64,000 bases of DNA, taken from the NCBI RefSeq assembly GCF_004798665.1, contig NZ_CP039292.1, positions 992,001 to 1,056,000 of the forward strand. Reading direction: 5' to 3'. Below are positions 41,768 to 49,594 of the stretch, one piece after another. The notes beneath the pieces were generated by a model. That model had not been told where the DNA came from. It saw only the letters and a program-made list of their open reading frames with translations, and ran no database searches. This DNA is from Actinomyces procaprae. GTDB taxonomy: Bacteria > Actinomycetota > Actinomycetes > Actinomycetales > Actinomycetaceae. Position 1 is the stretch's first letter; every line of letters begins with the position of its first letter. The position numbers and the translations under genes were made by a program.

Positions 41768-42618
41768 TGGGCGCCGTCGCCGGCCTGCTGGGAGGCAGCG
41801 GCATCATCCTGGTCTGGCTCGCCCTGACCAGCGAACCGCCGCGGTGGCGCTCTGAGCGGCAGCGGCACCTGGCCGACCTGCTGGTCCAGGCGGGGGTCGG
41901 CCGCACCAGCCCCGCCCTGTTGGTCGTCGGCAGCGTCATTCTCGGCGCGGTCACCATGCTGGTCTTCCTGGGGGTGTCGCGGGCGTGGACGATCGCGGTC
42001 GCGTTCGGCACCATCGCCGCGGCCATGCCCCTGCTGATCGTCTCCTCCAGGGCTCGCGCGCGGCGCACGAACCTGCGGGAGGTGTGGCCGGAGGCAGTCG
42101 ACACCCTCGTGTCCGGCGTGCGCGCCGGCATGAGCCTGCCCGAGGCGCTGACCAACTTGGGTGAGCGCGGTCCCGAGGCGATCCGGGAGGAGTTCCGCGC
42201 TTTCGGTGTCGACTACGCGACCACTGCCCGCTTCGACCAGTCACTGGACCGGCTCAAGGCGCGCTTCGCCGACCCGGTGGCCGACCGCATCGTGGAGGCC
42301 CTGCGGCTGGCCCACGAGGTCGGCGGCACCGACCTGACCGCACTGCTGCGCGCCCTGTCACGCATGCTGCGGGAGGACATGCGCACCCGCGGCGAGCTCG
42401 AGGCCCGCCAGTCCTGGACCGTCAACGGGGCGCGGGTGGCCGTGGCCGCACCGTGGATCGTGCTGGCGCTGCTGTCCACTCGCCCCCAGGCCGCGGCCGC
42501 GTACGCCTCCGCCACCGGTGCCCTGGTGCTGGCCGTAGGCGGGGCCGCGACCCTGGTCGCCTACCGGCTCATGCTGTGGCTCGGGCGCCTGCCCGAGGAA
42601 GACCGGGTGCTGCGATGA
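41767..42618 (+). CDS. tadB: Tad pilus assembly membrane protein TadB
   Basis: 283 residues. Type II secretion F domain: two N-terminal and two C-terminal transmembrane segments around a cytoplasmic helical domain ('PEAVDTLVSGVRAGMSLPEAL', 'ALRLAHEVGGTDLTALLRALSRMLREDMRTR' region). It forms the inner-membrane platform with TadC. ATG 41767 overlaps the tadA stop (TGATG), with GGGGAG upstream; GTG 41758 is an alternative. Confidence 0.9.
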   Translation: MGAVAGLLGGSGIILVWLALTSEPPRWRSERQRHLADLLVQAGVGRTSPALLVVGSVILGAVTMLVFLGVSRAWTIAVAFGTIAAAMPLLIVSSRARARRTNLREVWPEAVDTLVSGVRAGMSLPEALTNLGERGPEAIREEFRAFGVDYATTARFDQSLDRLKARFADPVADRIVEALRLAHEVGGTDLTALLRALSRMLREDMRTRGELEARQSWTVNGARVAVAAPWIVLALLSTRPQAAAAYASATGALVLAVGGAATLVAYRLMLWLGRLPEEDRVLR

Positions 42619-43547
42619 GCCCCGCCCTCGCCGGAGCGCTGACCGGCCTGCTCGCCGCCTGCGGCATCCTCATGGTCGCAGACGGAGTACGGCGCCGCCG
42701 TCCCAGCCTCACCTCCCGGCTCGAGCCCTACGTCCACGCCCGCCCCAGCACGTCCCGCCTGCTGGCCACCGCCTCACCCACCGCCGACGGCCGGACCATC
42801 TCCGGCCTACTGCTGGACACGGTGACACGGCTGGGTGGGGTGCTGGAGGCGATCGGTTCCTCCGCCGAATCGGTGCGGCGACGGCTGGCCCGTTCCGGAA
42901 CGGGCCTCAGCTACGAGGAGTTGCGCATTCAGCAGCTGCTGTGGGCGGTCGCCGGGCTCGCCATCGCGACCGCCTCCGGACTGATGCTGTCGCTGGCGTG
43001 GCGGGTCAACGTGCCCCTGCTGCTCGTCCTCGCCCTGGTCGCTGCCATCGGCGGTGCGGCGGCACGTGACTGGTGGCTGACCCGCGCCGTCGAACGGCGT
43101 CGCAGCCACATCGAGTCTCAGCTCCCCGACGTCATCGAGCTGCTGGCGCTCGTGGTCGGTGCCGGCCAGGGGCCTGTTGCCGCCATCGAACGTGTCGTGC
43201 ACATAGGCCGAGGAGAGCTCGTCGAGGAGCTCGAGCTGACGCTCGCCGACGTCAACTCGGGAACTGTGCTCACCACCGCCCTGACCCACCTGGAGGAGCG
43301 AGTCGACTCGCTGCATGTCACCCGCCTGTCCGAGGCGATCGCCGTCGCCCTGGAGCGCGGCACCCCGCTGGCCGACGTGCTGCGCGCCCAGGCCGCCGAC
43401 GCCCGCGAGGCCTCCCGGCGCGCCCTGATGGAGGAGGGCGGGCGGCGCGAGATCGCCCAGATGGTGCCCGTCGTGTTCCTGATCCTGCCCATCACCGTCA
43501 TCTTCGCCCTCTTCCCGGGCCTGTTCGTGCTGCGGATCGGCCTATGA
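42615..43547 (+). CDS. tadC: Tad pilus assembly membrane protein TadC
   Basis: 310 residues. Second T2SSF-domain platform protein, with 'QLPDVIELLALVVGAGQGPVAAI' and 'LADVLRAQAADAREASRRALMEEGGR' motifs and C-terminal membrane helices ('VVFLILPITVIFALFPGLFVL'). ATGA overlap with tadB shows tight coupling. Confidence 0.9.
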   Translation: MSPALAGALTGLLAACGILMVADGVRRRRPSLTSRLEPYVHARPSTSRLLATASPTADGRTISGLLLDTVTRLGGVLEAIGSSAESVRRRLARSGTGLSYEELRIQQLLWAVAGLAIATASGLMLSLAWRVNVPLLLVLALVAAIGGAAARDWWLTRAVERRRSHIESQLPDVIELLALVVGAGQGPVAAIERVVHIGRGELVEELELTLADVNSGTVLTTALTHLEERVDSLHVTRLSEAIAVALERGTPLADVLRAQAADAREASRRALMEEGGRREIAQMVPVVFLILPITVIFALFPGLFVLRIGL

Positions 43548-43645
43548 GCAGATCTCCGCGAAGCGGCCCGCACCGCACCGACCCATGCCGCCCGGCATAC
43601 CCCGGAACACATCCACAACAACCCGCAACCGGAACGGAGAATCCC

Positions 43646-43843
43646 ATGCACACCCTCAAGCGCATCAGCATCTGCCTGCGCACTCGGCTCGGCCGCCTTG
43701 CCGAAGAACGCGGCGACGTTCCCGGCTGGGTGCTGGTCACCCTCATGACGGCGGGTCTGGTAGTCGCCCTGTGGGCGGTGGCCGGCCCGGCGCTCACTCA
43801 GGTCTTCACCGATGCGATTGCCAAGGTCACCGGTGCCATCTGA
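43646..43843 (+). CDS. Small Flp/DUF4244-type pilin candidate
   Basis: 65 residues. Basic N-terminus of about 28 residues, then a single hydrophobic helix ('WVLVTLMTAGLVVALWAVAG') and a short tail. Size and position between tadC and tadE match the pilin subunit of actinobacterial Tad loci. The expected prepilin site with Glu at +5 is absent (it reads G-D-V-P-G-W-V-L), so processing may differ. ATG 43646 has GGAACGGAGA upstream. The gap from tadC is 98 bp, enough for its own control or RNA processing. Confidence 0.75.
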   Translation: MHTLKRISICLRTRLGRLAEERGDVPGWVLVTLMTAGLVVALWAVAGPALTQVFTDAIAKVTGAI

Positions 43844-44315
43844 GCGCACCATTCGGCCCAGCTGCTGCGGGCGGCGCGGGCGCGGACCGCTTCGTGATCT
43901 GATTGCCCGCCGGGAGGGCGGCGAGCACGGGGCGGCAGTCGTCGACTTCGTGCTCGTCGGCATCCTGGTCATTGGCGTATCGGTGGCGCTGCTCCAGCTC
44001 GCCCTCGGCCTGCACGTGCGCAATGTGCTAACCGACGCCGCTGGGGAGGGGGCGCGCCGCGCCGCCCTCGTAGGGGGCACCACCGCGGAGGCGGACGCGC
44101 GCGTGCGTGCCCTGGCCGACGCGTCGCTCGCAGACGGCTACGTGGAGGCGGTCACTGTCACCCGCACCGCCGTCGGCGGGCTGTCCATCGTGCAGGTGGA
44201 CGTCACCGCGCCGCTGCCGGTGCTGGGCCTACTGGGTCCCGGCGGAATGCTGCACGTGACCGGGCACGCCGTTGACGAGGCCGCCCTGGTCGATGTGGAT
44301 GGAGGTGAGCCGTGA
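43833..44315 (+). CDS. TadE-like pseudopilin
   Basis: 160 residues. A short basic leader precedes 'GAAVVDFVLVGILVIGVSVALLQLALGL', whose first part is the TadE N-terminal helix; the usual Glu after the cleavage Gly is Asp here (GAAVVDF). The rest is extracytoplasmic. TadE/TadF proteins are minor pilins processed by the prepilin peptidase. GTG 43833 overlaps the previous gene by 11 bp; an ATG at 43812 is an alternative. Confidence 0.8.
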   Translation: MPSERTIRPSCCGRRGRGPLRDLIARREGGEHGAAVVDFVLVGILVIGVSVALLQLALGLHVRNVLTDAAGEGARRAALVGGTTAEADARVRALADASLADGYVEAVTVTRTAVGGLSIVQVDVTAPLPVLGLLGPGGMLHVTGHAVDEAALVDVDGGEP

Positions 44316-44836
44316 GCAGCCGGGCCAGGCGCGGGCACGGTGCGTGGGCCCGCGGGCGGCGCGTAGGGCAGTGCCCGCCGCAGTGGCGCCTGTCGGGGCG
44401 CGCGCGCGAATCGGCGCTGCGCGGCCGCGACCCGGAGGCGGGAAACGCCCCGGTGGAGTTCATCGGCTGGACCGTTGTGCTGGTGGTGCCGGTGCTGTAC
44501 CTGATCGTTGCCCTCGCCCAGGTCCAGGCCGCGTCCTTCGCCGTCGCCTCGGCCGCGGACGCCGCCAGCCGCATCCTGGAGATCGAGGAGGGGGACACGG
44601 CCCTCGCCCATGCCCGCACCGCCGTGGGCCTCGCCCTGTCCGACCAGGGGGTCGACGCCGACCCCGCCACCGCCTTGACCGTCGCCTGCACAGACGCGGC
44701 GTGCGGCACGGCCGTGGTGCGGGTCCAGGCGGGGGTGGACCTGCCGCTGCTGGGATCGGCGGGGGTGGGGCGCGGCCTTGTCATCATGGATGCGGCCCGC
44801 TCCGTCACGCTCGCCCGAGCAGGGGACCAGACATGA
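44312..44836 (+). CDS. TadE/TadF-like pseudopilin
   Basis: 174 residues. A long Arg-rich N-terminus of about 50 residues precedes 'GNAPVEFIGWTVVLVVPVLY', a type IV prepilin-like site with Gly followed by Glu at +5, then a hydrophobic helix. Two cysteines near 128-134 ('ACTDAACG') may form a disulfide outside the membrane. GTG start with GGAGGTG upstream, overlapping the previous stop. Confidence 0.82.
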   Translation: MSSRARRGHGAWARGRRVGQCPPQWRLSGRARESALRGRDPEAGNAPVEFIGWTVVLVVPVLYLIVALAQVQAASFAVASAADAASRILEIEEGDTALAHARTAVGLALSDQGVDADPATALTVACTDAACGTAVVRVQAGVDLPLLGSAGVGRGLVIMDAARSVTLARAGDQT

Positions 44837-45369
44837 CCCGGGTCGTGCGCAGGCGGGGGCATGGAGTAAGCGCCCGGGCATTGCGGCCTGGAGGGCGGCT
44901 TCGGCGGTTGCTCGTTCGGGCGGCCCGGGCGGCGGGCCCGGAGGACGGGCAGACACTGCTGCTGGGAATCGGGCTGGTGACCGTCGTCCTGGCACTGGTC
45001 CTGGCTTTGGCCTCCGCCAGCGCCATCTACCTGGACTTGAAGACTCTCACCTCGCTGGCAGACTCTGCTGCCGCTGCGGCGGCCGATGCCGTAGAGGAGG
45101 ACTCCTACTTCGGCGGCTCCGTCACAGACTCCGGGCCCGGTGCGCTGTCTGCCGCGAGCGTGCGTGCGGCCGCCGCAGCTGACCTGGCGATGCAGCCAGT
45201 GGACTTGACAGGAGTGCAGATCAGGGAGGCCAGCAGCCCGGACGGTGTTACCGCCGTGGTTACGCTGACGGCCTACTCGCAGCCTCCCTTCCTGCCCTGG
45301 GGGGTGATTCCCGCATCGGGGTTCACCATCACCGCCACCGGTAGTGCCCGCGCCACCACCGGGTTGTGA
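44833..45369 (+). CDS. TadG-like pilus-locus protein
   Basis: 178 residues. A basic N-terminus, then 'DGQTLLLGIGLVTVVLALVLALASASAIYLDLK', a membrane helix of the TadE/TadG (helicase/secretion neighbourhood TadE-like) type, and 'LTSLADSAAAAAADAV' typical of pseudopilin-like proteins with N-terminal segments resembling TadG. The C-terminal half is extracytoplasmic beta-rich. ATGA overlap with the preceding gene; last gene of the Tad locus. No prepilin peptidase (TadV) or TadZ is visible in the window. Confidence 0.8.
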   Translation: MTRVVRRRGHGVSARALRPGGRLRRLLVRAARAAGPEDGQTLLLGIGLVTVVLALVLALASASAIYLDLKTLTSLADSAAAAAADAVEEDSYFGGSVTDSGPGALSAASVRAAAAADLAMQPVDLTGVQIREASSPDGVTAVVTLTAYSQPPFLPWGVIPASGFTITATGSARATTGL

Positions 45370-45377
45370 GGGTGAAC

Positions 45378-45497
45378 TGTCCGAATCCGGCACAAACGCG
45401 CTCGAAGCAGCCAACTGACCTTTGCTAATCGTTGGAATCAAGCCGTTTTACGGGCGACCCACGGGTACGGGTGCGGCGTTTGTGCCGAATCTGGACA
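45378..45497 (-). repeat. 120-bp palindromic repeat, copy 1
   Basis: Imperfect inverted repeats at 45378-45399 and 45476-45497 (17 of 22 match; ends TGTCC/GGACA, inner AAACGC/GCGTTT). Its reverse complement aligns with the element at 49638-49759, including shared internal 'AAAACG', 'TTGATT' and 'CCAACG'. It lies between the Tad locus and prfB and looks like a small non-autonomous mobile or REP-type repeat. Confidence 0.7.
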
Positions 45498-45549
45498 CTT
45501 TTCCGGCGGACACCGGTGGCCGCCGTCGGCTCGGTCCACGGGTCTGTTC

Positions 45550-45555
45550 TAGACT
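45550..45555 (+). promoter_or_regulatory. -10 TAGACT, leaderless promoter of prfB
   Basis: TAGACT ends 7 nt before the GTG at 45563; no Shine-Dalgarno precedes the start. The -35 is not recognisable. Confidence 0.55.
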
Positions 45556-45562
45556 CGGGCCC

Positions 45563-46684
45563 GTGGCCACAGACTTCCCCGCCGAGATCGAGCAGCTCCG
45601 ACACACCTACGCCTCCGTCGTCGCCGTGACGGACCCCGAGGCGCTGCGCGGGCGCATCGCCGAGTTGTCCGAGCAGGCCGCCGCCCCCAACCTGTGGGAC
45701 GACCCCGACGCCGCCCAGGCCGTCACCTCCGCCCTCTCGCACGCACAGGCGGACCTCAAGCGCGTTCAGGCGCTGGGCGGGCGCATCGACGACCTGGAAA
45801 CCATGGTGGAGATGGCGGGGGAGGAGTCCGGCGCGGATGCCGAAGAACTGCTCGCCGAGGCCGAGCGCGATCTCGCCGCCGTGCGCAAGGATCTGTCCGA
45901 CCTGGAGATCCGCACCCTGCTGTCAGGCGAGTACGACCAGCGCGACGCCGTGGTCACCATCCGCTCCGGTGCGGGTGGCGTGGACGCCGCCGACTTCGCC
46001 GAGATGCTGCTGCGCATGTACACCCGCTGGGCCGAGCGGCACGACTACCCGGTCAAGATCCTCAACACCTCTTACGCCGAGGAGGCCGGGCTGAAGTCCG
46101 TCACCTTCGAGGTGCACGCACCGTACGCCTACGGCACGCTCAGCGTGGAGGGTGGCACCCACCGCCTGGTGCGCATCAGCCCCTTCGACAACCAGGGCCG
46201 CCGCCAGACCTCCTTCGCGGCCGTCGAGGTCATCCCGCTGATCGAGTCCACCGACCACATCGACATTCCCGAGACGGACATCCGAGTCGACGTCTTCCGC
46301 TCCTCCGGCCCCGGCGGCCAGAGCGTCAACACCACCGACTCGGCCGTGCGCATCACCCACCTGCCCACCGGGTTGGTGGTGTCCATGCAGGATGAGAAGT
46401 CCCAGATCCAGAACCGCGCCGCCGCCATGCGCGTGCTCCAGTCCCGCCTGCTGCTGCTCAAGCAGCAGGAGGAGGACGCCAAGAAGAAGGAGCTCGCCGG
46501 CGACGTCAAGGCCTCCTGGGGTGACCAGATGCGCTCCTACGTGCTCAACCCCTACCAGATGGTCAAGGACCTGCGCACCAATTACGAGGTCGGCAACCCC
46601 GACTCCGTGTTCGACGGCGACATCGACGCCTTCATCGACGCCGGCATCCGCTGGCGCAAGCAGCAGGAGCAGGCGGCCGACTGA
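45563..46684 (+). CDS. prfB: Peptide chain release factor 2
   Basis: 373 residues, standard RF2 length. Recognises UGA/UAA: the tripeptide anticodon SPF is at 206-208 ('RISPFDNQG') and the peptidyl-hydrolase GGQ at 251-253 ('SGPGGQSVN'). There is no programmed frameshift or internal UGA as in E. coli prfB; the frame is continuous, as in other actinobacteria. GTG 45563 is the start, since the N-terminus '[12 protein letters not shown]' aligns with homologues and a -10 lies directly upstream. Confidence 0.96.
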   Translation: MATDFPAEIEQLRHTYASVVAVTDPEALRGRIAELSEQAAAPNLWDDPDAAQAVTSALSHAQADLKRVQALGGRIDDLETMVEMAGEESGADAEELLAEAERDLAAVRKDLSDLEIRTLLSGEYDQRDAVVTIRSGAGGVDAADFAEMLLRMYTRWAERHDYPVKILNTSYAEEAGLKSVTFEVHAPYAYGTLSVEGGTHRLVRISPFDNQGRRQTSFAAVEVIPLIESTDHIDIPETDIRVDVFRSSGPGGQSVNTTDSAVRITHLPTGLVVSMQDEKSQIQNRAAAMRVLQSRLLLLKQQEEDAKKKELAGDVKASWGDQMRSYVLNPYQMVKDLRTNYEVGNPDSVFDGDIDAFIDAGIRWRKQQEQAAD

Positions 46685-46731
46685 GCCTGCGAGAGTGTCC
46701 TTCCGGCTGGCGTCGGTCCGGGCGGCCCCGG

Positions 46732-46986
46732 TCAGCGGTACACGTCGCGGCGGTGTTCGGGCGTGACCACAACGACGACGAGTCGGCCGTCGTCGATCGT
46801 GTAGATGATGCGGTAGTCGCCCACGCGTGCCCGCCAGGCGGGGCGGCCTTTGAGGGGGCGGCATCCGGGAGGATACGGGTCGGTGGCGAGCAAAGCTATC
46901 GCCCCCTGGATCCGGCGCTGGTCCCGCTTGTCGATGCGCCGCAGAGCTTTGAGCGCCGCGGGGCGCACCTCAATCTCGTATCGCAC
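46732..46986 (-). CDS. RelE/ParE-family mRNA interferase toxin
   Basis: 84 residues, complete. 'ALRRIDKRDQRRIQGAIALL' (N-terminal helices), 'LKGRPAWRARVGDYRIIYTI' and the C-terminal 'HRRDVYR' match RelE toxins, including the basic catalytic residues. RelE-type toxins cleave mRNA at the ribosome. GTG start 14 bp after the antitoxin stop. The toxin frame is intact while its antitoxin is frameshifted, an unusual combination (see findings). It converges on prfB with 47 bp between stops. Confidence 0.9.
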   Translation of the reverse strand: MRYEIEVRPAALKALRRIDKRDQRRIQGAIALLATDPYPPGCRPLKGRPAWRARVGDYRIIYTIDDGRLVVVVVTPEHRRDVYR

Positions 46987-47000
46987 GGGTGGCCGCTTGC

Positions 47001-47250
47001 TCAGTCGAGCCCGAGGTCGGCCTTGACCTCATCCCAGGGGATGTTGGGTCCCTCCTCGTTCATTGCCGCGTCGTATGCGGCGATGTCCTCCCGGTCCTCC
47101 AGTGCCTCGAGCATGTGCTCATAGGCCGCCGGACTTATGAGTACGGCTGCGGTCCGGCCCCGGTTGGTTAAGGAAGACGGCGTCCTCGTGCGCCTTGTCC
47201 ACCAGAGCGGGGAGCTCGGCGCGGGCACGGGACATGGTTACGGTGGTCAT
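47001..47250 (-). pseudogene. Phd/YefM-type antitoxin gene with a one-base frameshift
   Basis: From ATG 47250 the first 27 codons encode a normal antitoxin start ('TVTMSRARAELPALVDKA', then 'HEDAVFL'). The conserved continuation 'TNRGRTAAVLISPAAYEHML' is in the next frame, down to 'IPWDEVKADLGLD'. One extra base near 47168-47171 (minus-strand CTTAACC; CTTACC would restore 'FLTNRG') separates the two. An internal GTG at 47228 could still give the C-terminal toxin-binding part with an altered N-terminus, losing the DNA-binding fold. TACATT lies 6 nt before the ATG. Confidence 0.82.
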
Positions 47251-47256
47251 GACTGA

Positions 47257-47262
47257 AATGTA
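47257..47262 (-). promoter_or_regulatory. -10 TACATT, leaderless promoter of the toxin-antitoxin operon
   Basis: Minus-strand TACATT ends 6 nt before the antitoxin ATG at 47250. If the mRNA is leaderless, the original antitoxin start codon is its 5' end. Confidence 0.5.
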
Positions 47263-47337
47263 CGTTTCGGTAAGCGAGTTGTACAGAATTCGGCTCGGGT
47301 GCCCGCGCCTGCCGACTCTGCCCGGTGAGACAGGACT

Positions 47338-48384
47338 TCAGACGTATGAGGCGGTAATCCGCCGGGAGGCGGCATCGACGGTGAGCGTGCCTCCGTGGGG
47401 GAGGATCCACTGGGGGCGAGTATGACCGAAGGGGACTCCTGCGCATACCGGTGCCGCCGTGTTGTAGTGCCGGATGACCTCAAGCGCACTCTGGGCCTGC
47501 TCCTGCCGGTATTGCGCACGCGCCTGGGCGTCACGCGAGACCTGGAAACTGGTTGCGGGCGCCCGGGCCAGCAGTACTGCGGCCGCGGCCGTGAGTACCC
47601 CGCGTTCTCCCAGAGAGCGCAGCATGCCCGCCACCAGTTCCCGGCCGGGAAGCAACTCGGAGGTTTCCAGTATCAGAACGCAGCCATCGAGGTCTCTGGC
47701 GTCGGCATGGATGCGCCCTGCGGCGAGGCCGAGTACCAGCACCTCCAAGCATCCGCCCCAGCCGGGCCCGCTGGCTGCGGTGGAAGGCCCGTCCCACAGC
47801 CAAGGTTCCGTCTGCTCGCGGGTCCCGTATTCGCTCAGCGCTTGCGGATCGGCCCAGTCCTTGCCGAAGTCCTCCGAGTATCCCGGCTCGGTGACTTCCA
47901 GAGTCTCACCCGTCAGCAGTGCCGCACGCAGCGAGGCCCGATGAACGGCGTCGACCTCGGGCCCGGGTCCTAGGTGAACCTGGGTGGCGCCGCCGTGGAA
48001 GCTGCACACGCCGTGCTCCCACAGCCATTGGTGCAGGTTGGTGTTGTCCGAGTAGCCGAGCACCGGCTTGGGGTCTGTCAGGACGGGCTCGACATCAAGG
48101 AGTGGCAGGACCGTCATCTCATCGTCACCGCCCGCGGTGGCGATGATCGCGCGAATGCTCGGATCGGCGAAGGCGGCGTTCAGGTCGTCGGCGCGCTCGC
48201 GCGCGCCGGCTCCGAGACGGCGGGTCGTGGGGAACTCCACCGGCACCAGACCGGTTATGGCGTGGAGTCGCTCCAGCGCCTGTTGGTGAACAGCGGGACC
48301 GATGGCGGGCACTGCCAACGACGGCGACAGCACCGCAATCTTGTCGCCCTCCTTGGCCTTACCAGGGCTGACCAATTGGCTCAT
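47338..48384 (-). CDS. S66-family LD-carboxypeptidase / MccF-like peptidase
   Basis: 348 residues. Serine peptidase of family S66: nucleophile Ser112 in 'LGYSDNTNL', Glu in 'VLILETSELLPG' and His in 'PFGHTRPQW' complete the triad. MccF members hydrolyse the acyl-phosphoramidate bond of processed microcin C-like toxins; LdcA members act on murein tetrapeptides. The 'GYSDNT' motif and length favour the MccF branch. ATG 48384 is chosen because TACACT lies 8 nt upstream and homologues start there; the 88-codon upstream extension is not conserved. Confidence 0.88.
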   Translation of the reverse strand: MSQLVSPGKAKEGDKIAVLSPSLAVPAIGPAVHQQALERLHAITGLVPVEFPTTRRLGAGARERADDLNAAFADPSIRAIIATAGGDDEMTVLPLLDVEPVLTDPKPVLGYSDNTNLHQWLWEHGVCSFHGGATQVHLGPGPEVDAVHRASLRAALLTGETLEVTEPGYSEDFGKDWADPQALSEYGTREQTEPWLWDGPSTAASGPGWGGCLEVLVLGLAAGRIHADARDLDGCVLILETSELLPGRELVAGMLRSLGERGVLTAAAAVLLARAPATSFQVSRDAQARAQYRQEQAQSALEVIRHYNTAAPVCAGVPFGHTRPQWILPHGGTLTVDAASRRITASYV

Positions 48385-48392
48385 GCCCTTGA

Positions 48393-48398
48393 AGTGTA
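48393..48398 (-). promoter_or_regulatory. -10 TACACT, leaderless promoter of the MccF-like gene
   Basis: Minus-strand TACACT ends 8 nt before the ATG at 48384. The spacer contains AAGGG, which could act as a very close Shine-Dalgarno if transcription begins earlier. Confidence 0.45.
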
Positions 48399-48633
48399 GC
48401 CGGGGCTCCGCGCGGGCGCAGGATGAGCGACGACGCGGGCTCGTCGTCGAGCATGCGCCGTGGCCGTCGAGCATGCTGTCCAGAGTGCCGTTCTCGTGGG
48501 CCGTTCCACGTCCGCGAGAGTTGACCCGCGTGCTCCGGGGCAGGCTCGGGGAGCACCCGGGCACGCCCCTGATTCTTCGGCGTGTCTTCCCTGGTTTTGA
48601 CTGTGATTCCTGGAGTGGGCGCATGGGCCCGCT

Positions 48634-48639
48634 TAGCGT
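48634..48639 (+). promoter_or_regulatory. -10 TAGCGT, leaderless promoter of the CPBP protease gene
   Basis: TAGCGT ends 7 nt before the ATG at 48647; TGGAGT, a plausible -35, lies at 48611-48616 with a 17-bp spacer. No Shine-Dalgarno is present. Confidence 0.5.
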
Positions 48640-48646
48640 GGTGGGC

Positions 48647-49594
48647 ATGAGCGCTCACGAGATCACCGGGGCAGGGGTCAAAACCGAGGCGGGGCCGGAG
48701 GCGCGAGCGAGTCGGCCGGGCCCGGGCGGCGCCACGGCGCGGGTGGCGATCGCCATCGCGGTCATGCTGCTGAGTGCCACGGTGCCGACGCTCGTCATGG
48801 CCATACCGGGAGTGCAGGCACTGCTTGACGGAAAGGTCTTCGGCCGGAGCAGCGCAGGGTTGCTGGTGGTTTGTCTGGCGGTGCTCGTGATCATGTCCTT
48901 GGCGACGGCGTGCGCCTACCAGTGCACCCGGCTGCTGATCACTCGCCTGGACCACGCGCGTCTCTCCGATCTGGCAGTGCGCCCGAGTCCGCGCGCACTG
49001 GCCTGGTGCCTGGGCATGATCGCCGTCGCCTTCGCGGTCATGCCGATGGCCGGAGCCGTGAGTGAAGCGCTCGGCATCCCCCGAGCGGAGCCCGCCATGC
49101 CGGGTGACACGTGGTGGTCCGCGATCCTGTTTCAGGTCGCCCTGGGGTTCTTCCTGCAGGGGATCCCCGAAGAATTGGTGTGGCGTGGTTGGTTGTTCCG
49201 CTCACTCGGCTCCACCCGGACGGCGGCGGCTGTATCGGTCCTCGCCTTCACCGCCGTGCACTTGATCTCCCAGGGCGGTCAGGAGGGCTGGGGCGAGCGC
49301 TTCATCTACCTGGCCATGCCCTTCGGCTTTGGTGCGGCGGCGATGGCGGCCCGCTGGGTGTCGGGCTCAACCTGGGCGGCCGTAGGCGCGCACGGCGGAT
49401 TTCACCTGTCTGGTCTTTTGGCGGTGAGCACCGGCGTCCCCGTTGACGAGCCAACCACGTGGGTGGTGGTCGGCAGCATGTGGCTGGTGGCAGGGGCGAT
49501 CGTGCTGCTACTTCACAAGGCTCGCGCCGGTCGCATGTACGGTGCGGTTGAGGCCCGAGGGGCGCAGGCGAGCAGCGGGCCGGACGATCTGTGA
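48647..49594 (+). CDS. CPBP-family intramembrane metalloprotease
   Basis: 315 residues, about eight hydrophobic segments. The ABI/CPBP motifs are present: 'IPEELVWRGWLF' (E-E-x-x-x-R), 'FTAVHLI' (F-x-x-x-H) and a later 'GAHGGFHLSGL' with His. Homologues act in bacteriocin self-immunity or prenyl-protein processing. Its divergent partner, the MccF-like gene, also belongs to families that protect against peptide antibiotics, though no bacteriocin gene is visible. ATG 48647 is supported by the -10 directly upstream. Confidence 0.87.
   Translation: MSAHEITGAGVKTEAGPEARASRPGPGGATARVAIAIAVMLLSATVPTLVMAIPGVQALLDGKVFGRSSAGLLVVCLAVLVIMSLATACAYQCTRLLITRLDHARLSDLAVRPSPRALAWCLGMIAVAFAVMPMAGAVSEALGIPRAEPAMPGDTWWSAILFQVALGFFLQGIPEELVWRGWLFRSLGSTRTAAAVSVLAFTAVHLISQGGQEGWGERFIYLAMPFGFGAAAMAARWVSGSTWAAVGAHGGFHLSGLLAVSTGVPVDEPTTWVVVGSMWLVAGAIVLLLHKARAGRMYGAVEARGAQASSGPDDL

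Noticed and set aside
45422..45562. An N-terminal extension of RF2 starting upstream at 45422
   Set aside because: It would lie in the 120-bp repeat and across the -10 element; homologous RF2 proteins start at about 45563.
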